From Pimelobacter simplex (GTDB lineage: Bacteria > Actinomycetota > Actinomycetes > Propionibacteriales > Nocardioidaceae), in contig NZ_CP096276.1 of NCBI RefSeq assembly GCF_024662235.1, forward strand, positions 124,001-188,000: a stretch of 64,000 bases of DNA, in the 5' to 3' direction. The notes beneath the pieces were generated by a model. That model was not told the DNA's origin. It searched no databases and saw only the letters and a list, made by a program, of their open reading frames with translations. The translations under genes were made by a program, and so were the position numbers. Shown in pieces: positions 40,175 through 54,327 of the stretch. How positions within the stretch are numbered: the first letter of the stretch is position 1; each line of letters starts with the position of its first letter.

Positions 40175-41606
40175 CCCGGTCGCCCAGCCGCCAGCCGCCC
40201 AGCGGCAGGTCGAGGGCGCTCGCCGGCCCCCAGGAGCCGGGCGCGTAGACCTGCGTGTGCGGCCGGCGGTCGAGCACCGGCTGGAAGATCTCCCACAGTC
40301 GCTCAACCTCCTCGGAGCTGATGAACAGCGTCCGGTCGCCGCGCATGACGTCGAGCAGGAGCCGCTCGTAGGCCTCGAGCGGGTCCGCGCCGGGTACGTC
40401 GCACACCAGGTCGAGGCGGAAGACGCCCTCGACCAGCGCCATGTCGGGGCCGGGGCGCTTGGCGCGGACCTCGATCGCGATCTTGGGCCGGTCGGCGAGG
40501 TCGATGACCAGCTCGTTGGGCTCGGGGACGCCGCCGCCCTCGGGCTTGAGCCAGCGGTGGCGCGGGTCGCGGAAGCGGACGGTGATGGTGCGCCGTCCGT
40601 CGGCGAGGGCCTTGCCGGTGCGCAGGTAGAACGGGACGTCGCGCCAGCGGTCGTTGTCGATCCAGACCTCGGCGGCGACGAACGTCTCGACGTCGGAGTC
40701 GGGGGCCACATCGGGCTCGTCGCGGTAGCCGTCGTACTGGCCGAAGACGACGCGCTCGGGGTCGAGCGGGCGCACCGCGGAGAAGGTCGCGGCCTTGGCG
40801 GCGCGGATCGCGGAGGCGCGGAAGGCGTGGGGGTCCTCGAGGGCGACGAAGCCGAGGAGCTGGGCCAGGTGGGTCGTCACCATGTCGCGCAGGCAGCCGG
40901 TGCCCTCGTAGAAGCTGCCCCGGCCCTCGACGGTGAGCTTCTCGGGGACGTCGATCTGGACCGACTCGATCGTGTGCCGGTTCCAGGCGGGCTCGAAGAG
41001 GCCGTTGGCGAAGCGCAGCGCGAGGATGTTCTGGACCGCCTCCTTGCCGAGGAAGTGGTCGATCCGGAAGACCTGCTCCTCGCCGAACGCCGACATGAGC
41101 ACCTCGCGCAGCTCGCGCGCGGTGGCCAGGTCGGTGCCGAACGGCTTCTCGGCAACGAGCCGGGTCCGGGCGACCAGGTCCTCGCGGTCGAGCATCCCGA
41201 CCATCGCCTTGACCGCGCCCGGCGGCACCGAGAGGTAGAGCAGGCGCCGTACGTCGGAGAGCAGGCAGTGCGCCTCGTCGATGAGGCCGTCCTCGGCCTC
41301 GCGGACGGCCTCGGCCAGGCCCGCGCCGTCGTCGGCGGAGGAGGTGACGAAGCGGATCCGCTCCAGCAGTGGGCCGGCGACGGCGTCGTCGACCTCGCCG
41401 ACGAACTCGTCGAGGGCCGCGCGGACGTGGGCGCGGAACTCCTCGTCGGTGCCGGGGGAGTGCCGGCCGCTGCCGAGCACCGCGTAGTGCTGGGGCAGCC
41501 GGTCGGCCGCGGCCAGGCGGTACAGGCCGGGGAAGAGCTTGCGGGCGGCCAGGTCACCGGTCGCGCCGAAGAGGACGAGGACGTGCGGAGGAAGGTCCGA
41601 GCTCAC
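40134..41606 (-). CDS. zwf: Glucose-6-phosphate 1-dehydrogenase
   Basis: 490 residues from GTG 41606. It oxidises glucose-6-phosphate to 6-phosphogluconolactone with NADP, opening the pentose phosphate route. The Rossmann motif is [18 protein letters not shown], followed by [13 protein letters not shown], the active-site [19 protein letters not shown] and the NADP-structural region. Nothing is missing. The last dozen residues ([12 protein letters not shown]) are encoded opposite cydB and are not conserved. Usual neighbours such as opcA, tal or tkt are absent, so it may be a second, stand-alone zwf. Confidence 0.95.
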   Translation of the reverse strand: MSSDLPPHVLVLFGATGDLAARKLFPGLYRLAAADRLPQHYAVLGSGRHSPGTDEEFRAHVRAALDEFVGEVDDAVAGPLLERIRFVTSSADDGAGLAEAVREAEDGLIDEAHCLLSDVRRLLYLSVPPGAVKAMVGMLDREDLVARTRLVAEKPFGTDLATARELREVLMSAFGEEQVFRIDHFLGKEAVQNILALRFANGLFEPAWNRHTIESVQIDVPEKLTVEGRGSFYEGTGCLRDMVTTHLAQLLGFVALEDPHAFRASAIRAAKAATFSAVRPLDPERVVFGQYDGYRDEPDVAPDSDVETFVAAEVWIDNDRWRDVPFYLRTGKALADGRRTITVRFRDPRHRWLKPEGGGVPEPNELVIDLADRPKIAIEVRAKRPGPDMALVEGVFRLDLVCDVPGADPLEAYERLLLDVMRGDRTLFISSEEVERLWEIFQPVLDRRPHTQVYAPGSWGPASALDLPLGGWRLGDRVSAESSSSTPPTG

Positions 41607-41662
41607 CTCCCCAGCCTCTCGCGCCCGTCAAGCGCCGGGCCGGTGTCCGGCGGACGGACTTC

Positions 41663-41692
41663 TCGACAAAGTGTCACCACAATGACTAAGGT
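41663..41692 (+). promoter_or_regulatory. Promoter of the HtaA-domain gene
   Basis: TCGACA (41663-41668) and TAAGGT (41687-41692) are separated by 18 nt. The -10 box is the left end of the iron box, the usual layout for iron-repressed actinobacterial promoters. Confidence 0.6.
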
Positions 41693-41705
41693 AAGGCTCG
41701 CCTAA
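41687..41705 (+). promoter_or_regulatory. DtxR/IdeR-type iron box
   Basis: TAAGGTAAGGCTCGCCTAA agrees with the consensus TTAGGTTAGGCTAACCTAA at 15 of 19 positions. It overlaps the -10 box and lies 46 bp before the GTG at 41751. A second dyad CGCCTA-AGTC-TAGGCG overlaps its right side (41699-41714). The gene should be switched on when iron is scarce. Confidence 0.8.
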
Positions 41706-41750
41706 GTCTAGGCGTTCTCGGGTCCCCCCCTGTTGTCGAAAGGACCTCCG

Positions 41751-47200
<5,450 letters not shown>

Positions 47201-47211
<11 letters not shown>

Positions 47212-48046
47212 CCACCCAGGTCTCGCCCTGGACGTCGACGAGCACCGCGCCGCCCGTGGTGCTGAGCGTCGACCAGTCCGGTGACAGTGCCCGCGCGTCC
47301 GCGGGCAGCGTGACCGTGGAGACCACCGCGAGGCCCTCGCCGGCCTCGTACGTCGTGAGCGTCGCGCCGTCGGTGGAGAGCCCGTAGACCCGGTCCCCGC
47401 AGACCACGACGGCGCCGTCGAGCTCGCCGAGCGTGCCCTGCCCGGCGTCGGTGACGAGGACGTGCCCACCGTCGCTGAGGTAGGCGCGGGCGGCGTCGCT
47501 GTGATCGGCCAGGAAGTAGTCCTCGCCATCGCGGGACAGCTCGTGCTCGGCGTCGGGGACCGCGTCACCCGCGGCGGCGCTCTCGCCGGTGCCCAGGTCG
47601 ATGCGCTCGCCGCCGACGACCACCACGGGCTCCGGGGCGAGCAGGACCGGTGCGGAGCCGTCCCCGGCGGCCGGCCGCTCCCAGACGACATCACCGCCGA
47701 CGGTGATCCGGGCGATCCGCTCGTCGCTGGCGAGGACGAGGTCGCCATCGACCGCGGTCAGCAGGTCGAGGCCGAGGTCGTCGCTGGCGTAGGCCAGGGA
47801 GCGCTCGGAGCCCTGCATCCGGTCGACGCCCTGCGGGGTGACGCCGTAGAGCACCCCGTCGACGCCGACGACGTCGGCGACGGGGGAGTGCGTCACCTCG
47901 CCCGGCGCCCGGGCGCAGTCGGTGTCGAGCGTGCCCGTCGTACGGCGCTCGGTGGTGCGCTCGGCGGGCTCGTCGCCGGTGCACGCGACGAGGGCGGGGG
48001 AGACCGCCGCGAGGACGGCGAGGGCGGGCAGCAGGCGCAACGACAC
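47201..48046 (-). CDS. Lipoprotein with propeller-like repeats
   Basis: 281 residues from GTG 48046 with AGGAAGG upstream. The signal peptide ends in a lipobox PALVAC with the lipidated cysteine at 22. The mature part contains recurring short blade-like units (GVDGVLYGVTPQGV, AVDGDLVLASDERIARI, GAVVVCGDRVYGLSTDG) that suggest a PQQ-type or WD-like beta propeller, with two cysteines. Anchored on the outer face of the membrane; role unknown. Confidence 0.78.
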
Positions 48047-48090
48047 GCCTGCCTTCCTGCCCCGGCCGCGCGGCTCGGTAACCTTCTCCG

Positions 48091-49197
48091 GTGAGCGACA
48101 TCGAGATCGGCCGCGCCAAGCGGGCCCGCCGCGCGTACTCCTTCGACGACATCGCGATCGTGCCCTCCCGGCGCACGCGCGATCCCGAGGAGGTCAGCGT
48201 CGACTGGCAGATCGACGCCTACCGCTTCTCGCTGCCGATCCTGGCCGCCCCGATGGACTCGGTGATGTCGCCCAAGACGGCCGTCGAGTTCGGTCGCTAC
48301 GGCGGCCTCGGCGTGCTCAACCTCGAGGGCCTCTGGACCCGCTTCGCCGACCCCGAGCCGCTGCTCGAGGAGGTCGCCGGGCTCCAGGGCGTCGAGGCGA
48401 CCCGCCGGCTCCAGGAGATCTACACCGAGCCGATCAAGGCCGAGCTCATCGCCGAGCGGCTGCGCGAGATGCGCGACGCGGGCGTGACCGTCGCGGCCTC
48501 GCTCTCGCCGCAGCGGACCAAGGAGTTCGCCAAGGCCGTCACCGACGCCGGCGTCGACCTCTTCGTCATCCGCGGGACGACCGTCTCCGCCGAGCACGTC
48601 TCGAGCCAGGCCGAGCCGCTCAACCTCAAGGAGTTCATCTACGAGCTCGACGTCCCGGTCATCGTCGGCGGCTGCGCGACCCACCAGGCCGCCCTGCACC
48701 TCATGCGCACCGGCGCGGCCGGCGTCCTGGTCGGCTTCGGCGGCGGCGCGGCCCACACCACCCGCACCGTCCTCGGCGTCGCGGTCCCGATGGCCAGCGC
48801 GGTGGCTGACGTCGCCGCCGCCCGCCGCGACTACCTCGACGAGTCGGGCGGCCGCTACGTCCACGTCATCGCCGACGGCTCCATCGGCACCTCCGGCGAC
48901 CTGGCCAAGGCCATCGCCTGCGGTGCCGACGCGGTGATGGTCGGCTCGCCGTTCGCGCGCGCCACCGACGCCCCCGGCCGCGGCTTCCACTGGGGCGCCG
49001 AGGCGCACCACGCGGACCTCCCGCGCGGCCAGCGCGTGCAGTTCGACCAGGTCGGCACCATCGAGGAGATCCTCTTCGGGCCCTCCCGCGTCGCCGACGG
49101 CACCATGAACCTGGTCGGCGCGCTCAAGCGCTCGATGGCCACCACCGGCTACACCGAGCTCAAGGAGTTCCAGCGCGTCGAGGTCGTCGCCCACTGA
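48091..49197 (+). CDS. guaB3: GuaB3-family IMP dehydrogenase-related protein, catalytic Cys replaced
   Basis: 368 residues, a TIM barrel without CBS domains. It shows AYSFDDIAIVPSRRT, PILAAPMDSVMS, the nucleotide-binding ADGSIGTSGDLAKAIACGADAVMVGSPFA and EFQRVEVVAH. At the catalytic loop the DNA encodes GGGAAHTTR, so the position of the IMPDH nucleophile is His222, not Cys. M. tuberculosis GuaB3 is reported not to replace GuaB2 as an IMPDH, so another activity or a regulatory role is likely. TAACCT (48079-48084) ends 6 nt before the GTG, a leaderless layout. Confidence 0.93.
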   Translation: MSDIEIGRAKRARRAYSFDDIAIVPSRRTRDPEEVSVDWQIDAYRFSLPILAAPMDSVMSPKTAVEFGRYGGLGVLNLEGLWTRFADPEPLLEEVAGLQGVEATRRLQEIYTEPIKAELIAERLREMRDAGVTVAASLSPQRTKEFAKAVTDAGVDLFVIRGTTVSAEHVSSQAEPLNLKEFIYELDVPVIVGGCATHQAALHLMRTGAAGVLVGFGGGAAHTTRTVLGVAVPMASAVADVAAARRDYLDESGGRYVHVIADGSIGTSGDLAKAIACGADAVMVGSPFARATDAPGRGFHWGAEAHHADLPRGQRVQFDQVGTIEEILFGPSRVADGTMNLVGALKRSMATTGYTELKEFQRVEVVAH

Positions 49198-49210
49198 CCG
49201 CGCCGACCAG

Positions 49211-49927
49211 GTGATCGTCGCCGCGCTCCAGGCCGAGGCCCGCTCCGGCGACCTCGCCCACAACGTCGCCACCGCCGCCCGCCTGGTCCGCCAGGCCGAG
49301 GCCCGCGTCGCCGTCCTCCCCGAGGCCTTCCTCACCGGGTACGACGCCGCGGCCTTCGCCGGCGACCTCCCCACCGTGACCACCCTCCAGGGCCCGGCCC
49401 TCGACCCGCTGCGGGCGGCGGCCGCCGCGACCGGGACCACCGTCGTCGCGTCGGCGGCCCTTGCGCGCGGCGCGGGTCGTCGTACGCTCAGCGCGGTGGT
49501 GGTCGAGCCGGACGGCACCACCTCGGCGCCGTACGACAAGCAGCACCTGGACGGCGCCGAGCCCGACTGGTTCGTCCCCGGCGACCGCCCCGCCACCTTG
49601 ACCGTCGATGGTGTCGTCCTCGGCCTGTCGATCTGCAGGGACGGCAGCGTCCCCGAGCACGCCGCCATCGCTGCCGCGGCCGGCGCGAGCGTCTACCTCG
49701 CCTCGGTCGCGTACTTCCCCGGCGGCGCCCGCCGCCTCGACGTCACCTACGCCGCCCGCGCGCTCGACCACGGCCTCCACGTCGTCGTCGCCGGACTGAC
49801 CGGGCGGTGCGGGCCGCACACGTTCATCGGCGGCTCGGCGGTCTATGCCCCCGACAGCACGGCGCTCGTCCGGCTGGGGGACGGGGAGGGCATTGCTCGA
49901 GCAGATCTCGACCCGATGGTCAGGTAG
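49211..49927 (+). CDS. Carbon-nitrogen hydrolase (nitrilase superfamily)
   Basis: 238 residues from GTG 49211, 13 bp after guaB3. The nitrilase-fold triad is present: Glu in VLPEAFLTGYD, Lys in PYDKQHLDG and Cys in LGLSICRDGSVPE. At 238 residues it is a short amidase-type member; substrates in this superfamily range from omega-amides to carbamoyl compounds and none can be preferred here. Confidence 0.88.
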   Translation: MIVAALQAEARSGDLAHNVATAARLVRQAEARVAVLPEAFLTGYDAAAFAGDLPTVTTLQGPALDPLRAAAAATGTTVVASAALARGAGRRTLSAVVVEPDGTTSAPYDKQHLDGAEPDWFVPGDRPATLTVDGVVLGLSICRDGSVPEHAAIAAAAGASVYLASVAYFPGGARRLDVTYAARALDHGLHVVVAGLTGRCGPHTFIGGSAVYAPDSTALVRLGDGEGIARADLDPMVR

Positions 49928-50030
49928 AGATCGCCCGGGAATTACTAGGACTGGGGAATTCTGGACATTCTGTGACATCTAGGGTTGAGAGGCGAGCACG
50001 GGACTCGCCTCCGGCCTAGAGGAGAGTCAC

Positions 50031-50387
50031 ATGAAGAAGATTGCTGCAGCGCTTGCTTCGGTCGGGTTCGCCGCCAGTGCGCTGGTGGTTGCCGGCGCCT
50101 CGCTCGACTCGGCGTCAGCCGCGGGGACGTGCCCGAACAACAACTGGTACAACGCCGTCAACACGCGGGTCAACAACAACTTCGCGGCCAACGGCATCAA
50201 CATCAGGACCGGCGACGGCGTCGGATGCACGTCGGTCGGCCAGGGGCAGACCAGTCACGACACGCTCCTGCACTGCAACAACTACAACGGTTCCTACAAC
50301 TGGAACCACCTGCGCGACATCACGACCGGCAAGGTCGGTTGGGTTCGGGTCGACAACCTCAATGTGTGGACCATCAACCCCTGCTGA
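50031..50387 (+). CDS. Small secreted SH3-like protein
   Basis: 118 residues from ATG 50031 with GAGGAG upstream. A Sec signal peptide ends near residue 30 (SLDSASAAG). The mature 88 residues are rich in Asn and aromatic residues and include GINIRTGDGVGCTSVGQGQ and GKVGWVRVDNLNVW, the pattern of a bacterial SH3 (SH3b) cell-wall-binding domain. Four cysteines (CPNNN, GCTS, LHCN and the C-terminal residue) could form two disulfides. No catalytic domain is attached, which is unusual for SH3b. It begins a stretch with looser codon use. Confidence 0.78.
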   Translation: MKKIAAALASVGFAASALVVAGASLDSASAAGTCPNNNWYNAVNTRVNNNFAANGINIRTGDGVGCTSVGQGQTSHDTLLHCNNYNGSYNWNHLRDITTGKVGWVRVDNLNVWTINPC

Positions 50388-50411
50388 CCCTCGCTGACCG
50401 GATCGCCCAAC

Positions 50412-50451
50412 CCGGTCGGGTGGTTCCGTCGCTGCGGGACCACCCGACCGG
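50412..50451 (+). terminator. Intrinsic-type terminator after the SH3-like gene
   Basis: A 16-bp stem with one G-T pair (50412-50427 with 50436-50451) and an 8-nt loop, 24 bp after the stop codon. No T-run follows. Confidence 0.85.
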
Positions 50452-50478
50452 TGTAACGAGTCCGGATGCCCAGGCGTC
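50451..50478 (+). promoter_or_regulatory. Candidate ECF-type promoter upstream of the 200-aa lipoprotein
   Basis: GTGTAAC (50451-50457), 17 nt, then CGTC (50475-50478). The same GTGTAAC-N17-C-R-T-C pattern precedes the sigma gene at 51142. Both may be recognised by the SigE-family factor encoded here; this is inferred from two sites only. Confidence 0.4.
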
Positions 50479-50531
50479 GCTATAGGTGACGCACATTTCC
50501 AGCACGGCTCCCCGTCGATTCGGAGGCACCC

Positions 50532-51134
50532 ATGAGAGGCATGTCGAACCCAGTGCGTGCTCGCGCCCGCGTGTTCGCGGCGGTGCTGGTCGTACCGGTG
50601 CTCTTCGTCTCGTGCGGCTCCCCCCAGGAGGAGCCCGTCGCGACAGCCCGGCCTGATGCGGCGGACAGCCCGGGGGCGACGACGACTGGTCGGTCCCAGC
50701 AGGACGTGCTCCAGGCCTACGTCACCGCGATGCAGAAGTACGCCGACTGCTTGCGCGACAACGGACTGCCCGATCTCGCCGACCCCAACCAGTTCGGCCA
50801 GATCACGGTCACCAACGAGACCGTGCCGGACCAGTCGTCCGTCCACGATGCTCAAGTCGCCTGCGAGAAGCTCGCCGTTCCGATGCCGAGCGAGGTCAAG
50901 GAGCTCATCGACAGCGACGACGCCGCTGCCTTGACGCCCTCGCAGCGGCGGGTCTACGCCGACTATGCCACCTGCATGCAGGACAACGGGGCTCCTGACT
51001 TCCCCGACCCGCTCCCGAACGGACTTCCGGGCGACGCTGCCTGGGACCAGCTGTCGGCTGGTGCACAGCGGGCCACGGGAGCGTGTGCCTCGATCATCGG
51101 CGACCCTGCGGAGACCGGCCCTGGCGTGGGATGA
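50532..51134 (+). CDS. Lipoprotein with duplicated C-x2-DNG-x-PD motif
   Basis: 200 residues from ATG 50532 with GGAGG 6 nt upstream. The signal ends in a lipobox VLFVSC with the lipidated cysteine at 28. The mature part carries two related units, YADCLRDNGLPDLADP and YATCMQDNGAPDFPDP, each with a further cysteine downstream (VACEKL, GACASI), so four cysteines may pair within two repeats. Lipoproteins with this motif are commonly found beside ABC efflux operons of actinobacteria, as here. Molecular role unknown. Confidence 0.8.
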   Translation: MRGMSNPVRARARVFAAVLVVPVLFVSCGSPQEEPVATARPDAADSPGATTTGRSQQDVLQAYVTAMQKYADCLRDNGLPDLADPNQFGQITVTNETVPDQSSVHDAQVACEKLAVPMPSEVKELIDSDDAAALTPSQRRVYADYATCMQDNGAPDFPDPLPNGLPGDAAWDQLSAGAQRATGACASIIGDPAETGPGVG

Positions 51135-51141
51135 CGAGTCT

Positions 51142-51169
51142 GTGTAACAACCACGGCGCTTGACGCATC
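51142..51169 (+). promoter_or_regulatory. Candidate ECF-type promoter upstream of the SigE-family gene
   Basis: GTGTAAC (51142-51148), 17 nt, then CATC (51166-51169), 50 bp before the start codon. The -35 heptamer is identical to the one at 50451, which would allow autoregulation by the encoded sigma factor. Confidence 0.4.
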
Positions 51170-51218
51170 ATTCAAGGTGACGGACAGGTACGACGAGCAA
51201 GTAGTGAGGGAGAGGTGA

Positions 51219-51773
51219 ATGGACGCCAGGGTGCAGGATCGTGACGGCTTCAGATCGTTCGCGGCTGAGCGTCTCCCTGCGCTCCACCGATCTGCGTTGT
51301 TCCTCGTCGGCGACCCGTACCTCGCTGAGGACCTGGTGCAAGAGACCCTGACCCGGCTGTTCGTCGCGTGGGGGCGGACAGCGATCGACAACCCTGCGGC
51401 CTATGCCCACACGGTCCTGACCCGTGTCTTCCTCTCCTCCCGCCGTCGGCGCAGCTCGACCGAGTACCCCGTCGACACGGTGCCGGAGGTGAGCTACGAC
51501 GACAGCGACATCGCGGCGCGGCTGGACCTGCAGCGTGGTCTTGCCCTGCTCGGTGAGGTCGACCGAGCCATCGTGGTGCTGCGTTACCTCGACGACCGCT
51601 CGGTCGACGAGGTCGCCGCCGTCGTGCGGCTGACGCCCGGCAACGTCAGGGTTCGCGCGAGTCGCGCGCTGGTGAGGCTTCGTGGCGTCGTTGATCGTCA
51701 CGAGCGCGCCGGTGGCGACCCGGAGCAGGCGCGCGCCGAGGGCGCTACCGGCGAGGGGGGACCTCGTGACTGA
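51219..51773 (+). CDS. SigE-family extracytoplasmic-function sigma factor
   Basis: 184 residues from ATG 51219, after GGGAGAGG. Region 2 is FAAERLPALHRSALFLVGDPYLAEDLVQETLTRLFVAWG and region 4 is LDLQRGLALLGEVDRAIVVLRYLDDRSVDEVAAVVRLTPGNVRVRASRALVRLR. The short linker and FAVERLPAL-type start fit the actinobacterial SigE family of group IV factors. A Gly/Glu-rich tail of about 20 residues follows. Its end overlaps the start of the next gene by 8 bp, a probable anti-sigma factor, so this is a typical coupled pair. Confidence 0.92.
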   Translation: MDARVQDRDGFRSFAAERLPALHRSALFLVGDPYLAEDLVQETLTRLFVAWGRTAIDNPAAYAHTVLTRVFLSSRRRRSSTEYPVDTVPEVSYDDSDIAARLDLQRGLALLGEVDRAIVVLRYLDDRSVDEVAAVVRLTPGNVRVRASRALVRLRGVVDRHERAGGDPEQARAEGATGEGGPRD

Positions 51774-52539
51774 GGGTGACGGTGACGAGCGGGCCATCGT
51801 CGATCTCTTCTCGCGGGCGAGCGGGACGATCCCGGACCCGCCCGCGACGCTGGTCGACGCGAGCATCGGACAAGGAGTCCTCCGGTCACGGCGTCGCAGC
51901 GCACGGCAGATCGTGGCTATCGCGGCATCCGCGGCGGTGGTCGGGAGTGTGATCACCCTGTCGACGGTCGGCCTCGGGACCTGGGGCCGAGCCGGACCGG
52001 CTCCCTCGGCTTCCACGGCTCCGGCGCCGGCGGGGTCGGCAGTCGCTGGCTTCGGCGTACCGGCGGACCAGATGGGCGTGACCTTGTGCGACGCCCTCAG
52101 CGGATCGACGGGCCTCGGTGCGCTCGAGCCGGTTGCCACCGGGACCGACCCACAGGGTTGGCTCGACACGCGTGATCGTCTCGACTACCCCGCCTCGAGC
52201 ATCGAGCCGTGGGTCCGGGAATCTCGGTCCGGCTGGGCGCGCTGTCGCGGAGGTTCCAGCGAGATCGGTGCCGAGGTCCTCGTCCAGAGACTCGATCCCA
52301 CGAGCGAGCGCGCTGCCGACCCTGCGTTGTGGTCAGCCGCCGGCGCGGGCCTGCTCGAGACAGGCACCGGCAGGGTCTACCTCCAAGGCGGCACCTACGG
52401 CCGGTCACCCACGAGCGGCGGAGCGGCGACCCTGATCACCGACGACGGGTGGCTGGTGAGCGTGGTCGTCGAAGACGTGACGCTCGTCCCCGTCGACTCC
52501 CTCGCCCTGGTCGCTCTCAACGATGTCTGGATCCGGTGA
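51766..52539 (+). CDS. Membrane protein, probable anti-sigma factor
   Basis: 257 residues from GTG 51766, overlapping the sigma gene. A cytoplasmic part (1-40, with DERAIVDLFSRASGTIPDPP) precedes one membrane helix (QIVAIAASAAVVGSVITLSTVGLG, about 47-70), then a Pro/Ala linker and an extracellular domain with cysteines in VTLCDALSG and GWARCRGGS. No zinc HxxxCxxC motif is seen. The order after an ECF sigma gene and the single-span topology support an anti-sigma role, but the sequence itself does not prove it. Confidence 0.7.
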   Translation: MTEGDGDERAIVDLFSRASGTIPDPPATLVDASIGQGVLRSRRRSARQIVAIAASAAVVGSVITLSTVGLGTWGRAGPAPSASTAPAPAGSAVAGFGVPADQMGVTLCDALSGSTGLGALEPVATGTDPQGWLDTRDRLDYPASSIEPWVRESRSGWARCRGGSSEIGAEVLVQRLDPTSERAADPALWSAAGAGLLETGTGRVYLQGGTYGRSPTSGGAATLITDDGWLVSVVVEDVTLVPVDSLALVALNDVWIR

Positions 52540-52545
52540 GACCGG

Positions 52546-53658
52546 GTGGCTGACCCGGTCAAGGGACGTCGCCGGGGCGTCGTCGGAGTGCTGGTCCTGC
52601 TCCTGGTGGTCGCTGGGGCTGTCGGAGCGTGGTTGCTGGCGCAGGGTGGGCGTGACGGCACATCGGCGGATCCTGGTCCCAGCGACGACGAGGTGGTGCA
52701 GGTGCGGCGCCAGGACCTCACCATCGGGGCCTCGCTTGCCGGAAAGATCGGATACGGCCCGGCGGAGGGCATCCCGATCCGAGCCGTGGGCACGGTGACC
52801 TGGCTGCCCCGCAGCGGGGTGGTCGTTCGGCGGGGCGGGGCGGTGATGCGGGTCGACGACAAGCCGGTGAACCTGATGTACGGCGCGACCCCGGCCTACC
52901 GCACGCTGGAGGACACCGCTGCGGCCGACGTGCCCGCACCGGGCAACAAGGATCGGGCCTCCGGCGCGATGCCTGATCCTGGTCCCGCCCCCGTCCCTCT
53001 CACGGGGCCGGACGTGGCGCAGCTCGAGGCCAACCTCGCTGCTCTCGGGTACAGCGGGTTCGACCCCGACGACGAGTTCACCGCCGCGACGGCGGCGGCC
53101 GTGAAGGCGTGGCAGGCCGACGTGGGAGCTCCTGTCACGGGTCGCGTCGTCCTGGGGGATGTGCTCTTCCTCCCCGGTCCGATCCGGCTGGTCACCGATC
53201 GATCGGCGTTGGGCTCGGACACTCCTGCGGCGGCCGTGCAGCGGACGGCCACGGACAAGGTCGTCACCGTTCGGGCGCCTGCGGGGTCGGTGGAGTGGGC
53301 CGAGCTCGGAACCCGGGTGAAGGTGACGCTGCCCGACCAGCGCGCGGTCACGGCGACCGTCCGGTCGGTGGGACGTGCCCCTGACGAGGGGGGAGACGTC
53401 GACGTCCGACTGGAGCTGAAGAACCCGGCGCGAGCCCCCCGCGCCGGCGCGGTCACCGTGTCGTACGTCGTCGAGGAGCGTCACGACGTGCTCGCCGTTC
53501 CTGTCACGGCACTGGTCGCTCTCGCCGAGGGCGGGTACGGGGTCCAGCTCGCCGACGGGGGCGGATTCGTCGCCGTGACCCCAGGGCTGTATGCCGATGG
53601 CGAGGTCGAGGTGACGGGCGACCTCGAAGCCGGCACGCGGATCCGGGTCCCGCGGTGA
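52546..53658 (+). CDS. Membrane-fusion (HlyD/MacA-like) protein with peptidoglycan-binding domain
   Basis: 370 residues from GTG 52546, 6 bp after the previous gene. A single N-terminal helix (GVVGVLVLLLVVAGAVGAWLLAQ) anchors it outside the cell. A PG_binding_1 domain (about 162-205, VAQLEANLAALGYSGFDPDDEFTAATAAAVKAWQADVG) is embedded between the two halves of a MacA-like barrel (VRRQDLTIGASLAGKIGYG and VTVRAPAGSVEWAELGTRVKVTLPD...). In Gram-positive bacteria such proteins hold a MacB-type exporter to the cell wall. It overlaps the ATPase gene by 4 bp. Confidence 0.88.
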   Translation: MADPVKGRRRGVVGVLVLLLVVAGAVGAWLLAQGGRDGTSADPGPSDDEVVQVRRQDLTIGASLAGKIGYGPAEGIPIRAVGTVTWLPRSGVVVRRGGAVMRVDDKPVNLMYGATPAYRTLEDTAAADVPAPGNKDRASGAMPDPGPAPVPLTGPDVAQLEANLAALGYSGFDPDDEFTAATAAAVKAWQADVGAPVTGRVVLGDVLFLPGPIRLVTDRSALGSDTPAAAVQRTATDKVVTVRAPAGSVEWAELGTRVKVTLPDQRAVTATVRSVGRAPDEGGDVDVRLELKNPARAPRAGAVTVSYVVEERHDVLAVPVTALVALAEGGYGVQLADGGGFVAVTPGLYADGEVEVTGDLEAGTRIRVPR

Positions 53659-54320
53659 GCGTCCCAGCGGTGGAGTGCCTCGACGTCGCCAAGGCCTACC
53701 CCGGTGGGGTCCGTGCACTCCGTGGGGTGAGCCTCGCGGTGGAAGCCGGCGATTTCACAGCGGTGGTCGGTCCGTCCGGCTCAGGAAAGACGACGCTGCT
53801 CCAGCTCATGGGCACCCTGGACCGCCCTACCTCGGGCGCCGTTCGAGTCAGGGGCGATGACGTGGCGGGACTGAGCGATCGCGCTCTCTCCGAGCTCCGT
53901 GCGCGGTCGATCGGATTCGTCTTTCAGCAGTTCCACCTGTCGAGCCTGATGAGCGTGCTCGACAACGTCGCTGAGGGATTGCTCTATGCCGGCGTTCGTC
54001 ATCGCGAGCGCCGGCATCGCGCGGGCGAGGTGCTCGAGCGCTTGGGACTCGGCCACCGACTCGATCATCGCCCGCACATGCTGTCCGGCGGCGAGCGGCA
54101 GCGGGTGGCCATCGCGCGTGCGGTGGTGGGCGAGCCTGCGGTGGTCCTGGCCGACGAGCCGACGGGCAATCTCGACACGGCCAACGGCGCGACCGTGATC
54201 GAGATCCTCCGCGGTCTCGCCGCAGGCGGGACCGCAGTCGTGGTGATCACCCACGATCATGATGTCGCCGCGTCGATGGATCGGCGTCACGTCCTTCGCG
54301 ACGGCCTGCTGGAGGGATGA
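53655..54320 (+). CDS. ABC transporter ATPase, MacB/LolD type
   Basis: 221 residues from GTG 53655. Walker [23 protein letters not shown]-loop [20 protein letters not shown], signature [16 protein letters not shown], Walker [13 protein letters not shown] and the H-loop [10 protein letters not shown]. The GTLDRPTSG and [10 protein letters not shown] forms place it in the MacB/LolD/FtsE class that powers mechanotransmitting exporters. It works with the FtsX-type permease that starts 8 bp later. Confidence 0.93.
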   Translation: MSVPAVECLDVAKAYPGGVRALRGVSLAVEAGDFTAVVGPSGSGKTTLLQLMGTLDRPTSGAVRVRGDDVAGLSDRALSELRARSIGFVFQQFHLSSLMSVLDNVAEGLLYAGVRHRERRHRAGEVLERLGLGHRLDHRPHMLSGGERQRVAIARAVVGEPAVVLADEPTGNLDTANGATVIEILRGLAAGGTAVVVITHDHDVAASMDRRHVLRDGLLEG

Positions 54321-54327
54321 GGCTCTC

